6,503 nt of DNA from Actinomycetes bacterium. Lineage in GTDB: Bacteria > Actinomycetota > Actinomycetes > Mycobacteriales > Mycobacteriaceae. The notes beneath the pieces were generated by a model, which did not search any database, had not been told where the DNA came from, and saw only the letters and a program-made list of their open reading frames with translations. Below are positions 6,163 through 6,503 of this stretch, in pieces (positions within the stretch are counted from its first letter, which is position 1; every line of letters starts with the position of its first letter). The DNA lies in assembly GCA_023388385.1 (NCBI GenBank), contig JAEWGK010000046.1:1-6503 (forward strand), in the 5' to 3' direction. A program made the position numbers and the translations under genes.

Positions 6163-6163
6163 C

Positions 6164-6503
6164 ATGAGCCGCCTGCCCATCCCCCTGAGCGTCTACGTCC
6201 CCGGGGACTCACCGTTGCACCGCGCACCGGCCGGCTGGAAGCTGGGCGGTGTCGTCGCTTTCGTCATCGGGGTGTCCTTCCTCGCGGACACGATCCCGGT
6301 GGCGGCGGTGGCGCTCGTCGTCACGGCCCTCGGGTACGCCGTCGGCCGGATTCCGCCGCGGACTGCGGCGTGGCAGATGTTCGGCGCCGTGCCGATCCTG
6401 GTGTTCATCGCAGTCTTCCAGGGCTTCACCGTCGGCTGGGGCGACGCCGCCGTGATGTTCCTGTCGGTCCTGGCGTGCATCATCGCGGCGACGCTCATCA
6501 CGC
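6164..6503 (+). CDS. bioN: Biotin ECF transporter transmembrane component BioN (3' end off window)
   Basis: Coupling membrane subunit (T component, EcfT/CbiQ family) that connects the BioM ATPase to the BioY binding protein. Only the first 113 codons are in the window; no stop is reached, so it continues past the right edge (full proteins are usually about 200 aa). The N-terminus reads SVYVPGDSPLHRAPAGWKL (9-27), the family's characteristic start with PGxSxLHR before the first helix. Hydrophobic segments follow at about 28-41, 44-60, 73-88 and 95-113. The ATG lies one base after the bioM TGA. A GGAGG inside the bioM end is 12 nt upstream and GGGG is nearer, so reinitiation after bioM is plausible. 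The diagnostic C-terminal coupling motifs cannot be checked here, so the assignment rests on this N-terminus and on operon position. Confidence 0.9.
   Translation, partial: MSRLPIPLSVYVPGDSPLHRAPAGWKLGGVVAFVIGVSFLADTIPVAAVALVVTALGYAVGRIPPRTAAWQMFGAVPILVFIAVFQGFTVGWGDAAVMFLSVLACIIAATLIT

Noticed and set aside
5353..6180. A 275-codon minus-strand frame opposite bioM.
   Set aside because: It is the antisense shadow of an intact ATPase gene with every catalytic motif present on the plus strand.

Overview
This is a high-GC actinobacterial chromosomal segment, most likely from Corynebacterium or a close relative in the Mycobacteriales. The evidence is the core order recA-recX-miaB-Rv2732c-type membrane gene, the small DUF3046 gene upstream of recA, and a biotin-uptake cluster bioY-bioM-bioN beside them. 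The last arrangement is characteristic of corynebacteria. All genes look intact and vertically inherited. I see no mobile element, CRISPR array, tRNA, rRNA or sign of recent transfer, and no candidate for a wholly new system.

Layout, left to right. Positions 1-757 (minus) hold a four-helix membrane protein of the Rv2732c family, cut by the left edge. It overlaps by 8 bp the 3' end of miaB (750-2315, minus), a tRNA methylthiotransferase. A 113-bp gap with a weak candidate promoter separates miaB from recX (2429-3100, minus), which lies 3 bp behind recA (3104-4213, minus). A 291-bp non-coding stretch (4214-4504) follows. It carries the recA leader, a 5'-end stem-loop, and a -10 element abutted by a LexA (SOS) box. 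The DUF3046 gene (4505-4738, minus) comes next. A 109-bp divergent control region (4739-4847) separates it from the plus-strand biotin importer bioY (4848-5462), bioM (5473-6162) and bioN (6164 to beyond the right edge).

How the genes work together. RecA is the recombinase and SOS co-protease, and RecX modulates its filament; the pair appears co-transcribed from a LexA-controlled promoter. MiaB and the membrane protein look translationally coupled. BioY is the biotin-binding S component, BioM the ATPase and BioN the transmembrane coupling protein of one ECF-type importer.

The most interesting material is regulatory. The DUF3046/bioY divergent region is compact, and both genes have a -10 element placed for leaderless transcription. 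A CRP/GlxR-type palindrome lies almost exactly midway between them, and a BioQ-like inverted repeat covers the bioY -35 area. Upstream of recA, an SOS box touches the -10, and the mRNA would begin with a short hairpin. All regulator assignments rest on motif resemblance only.
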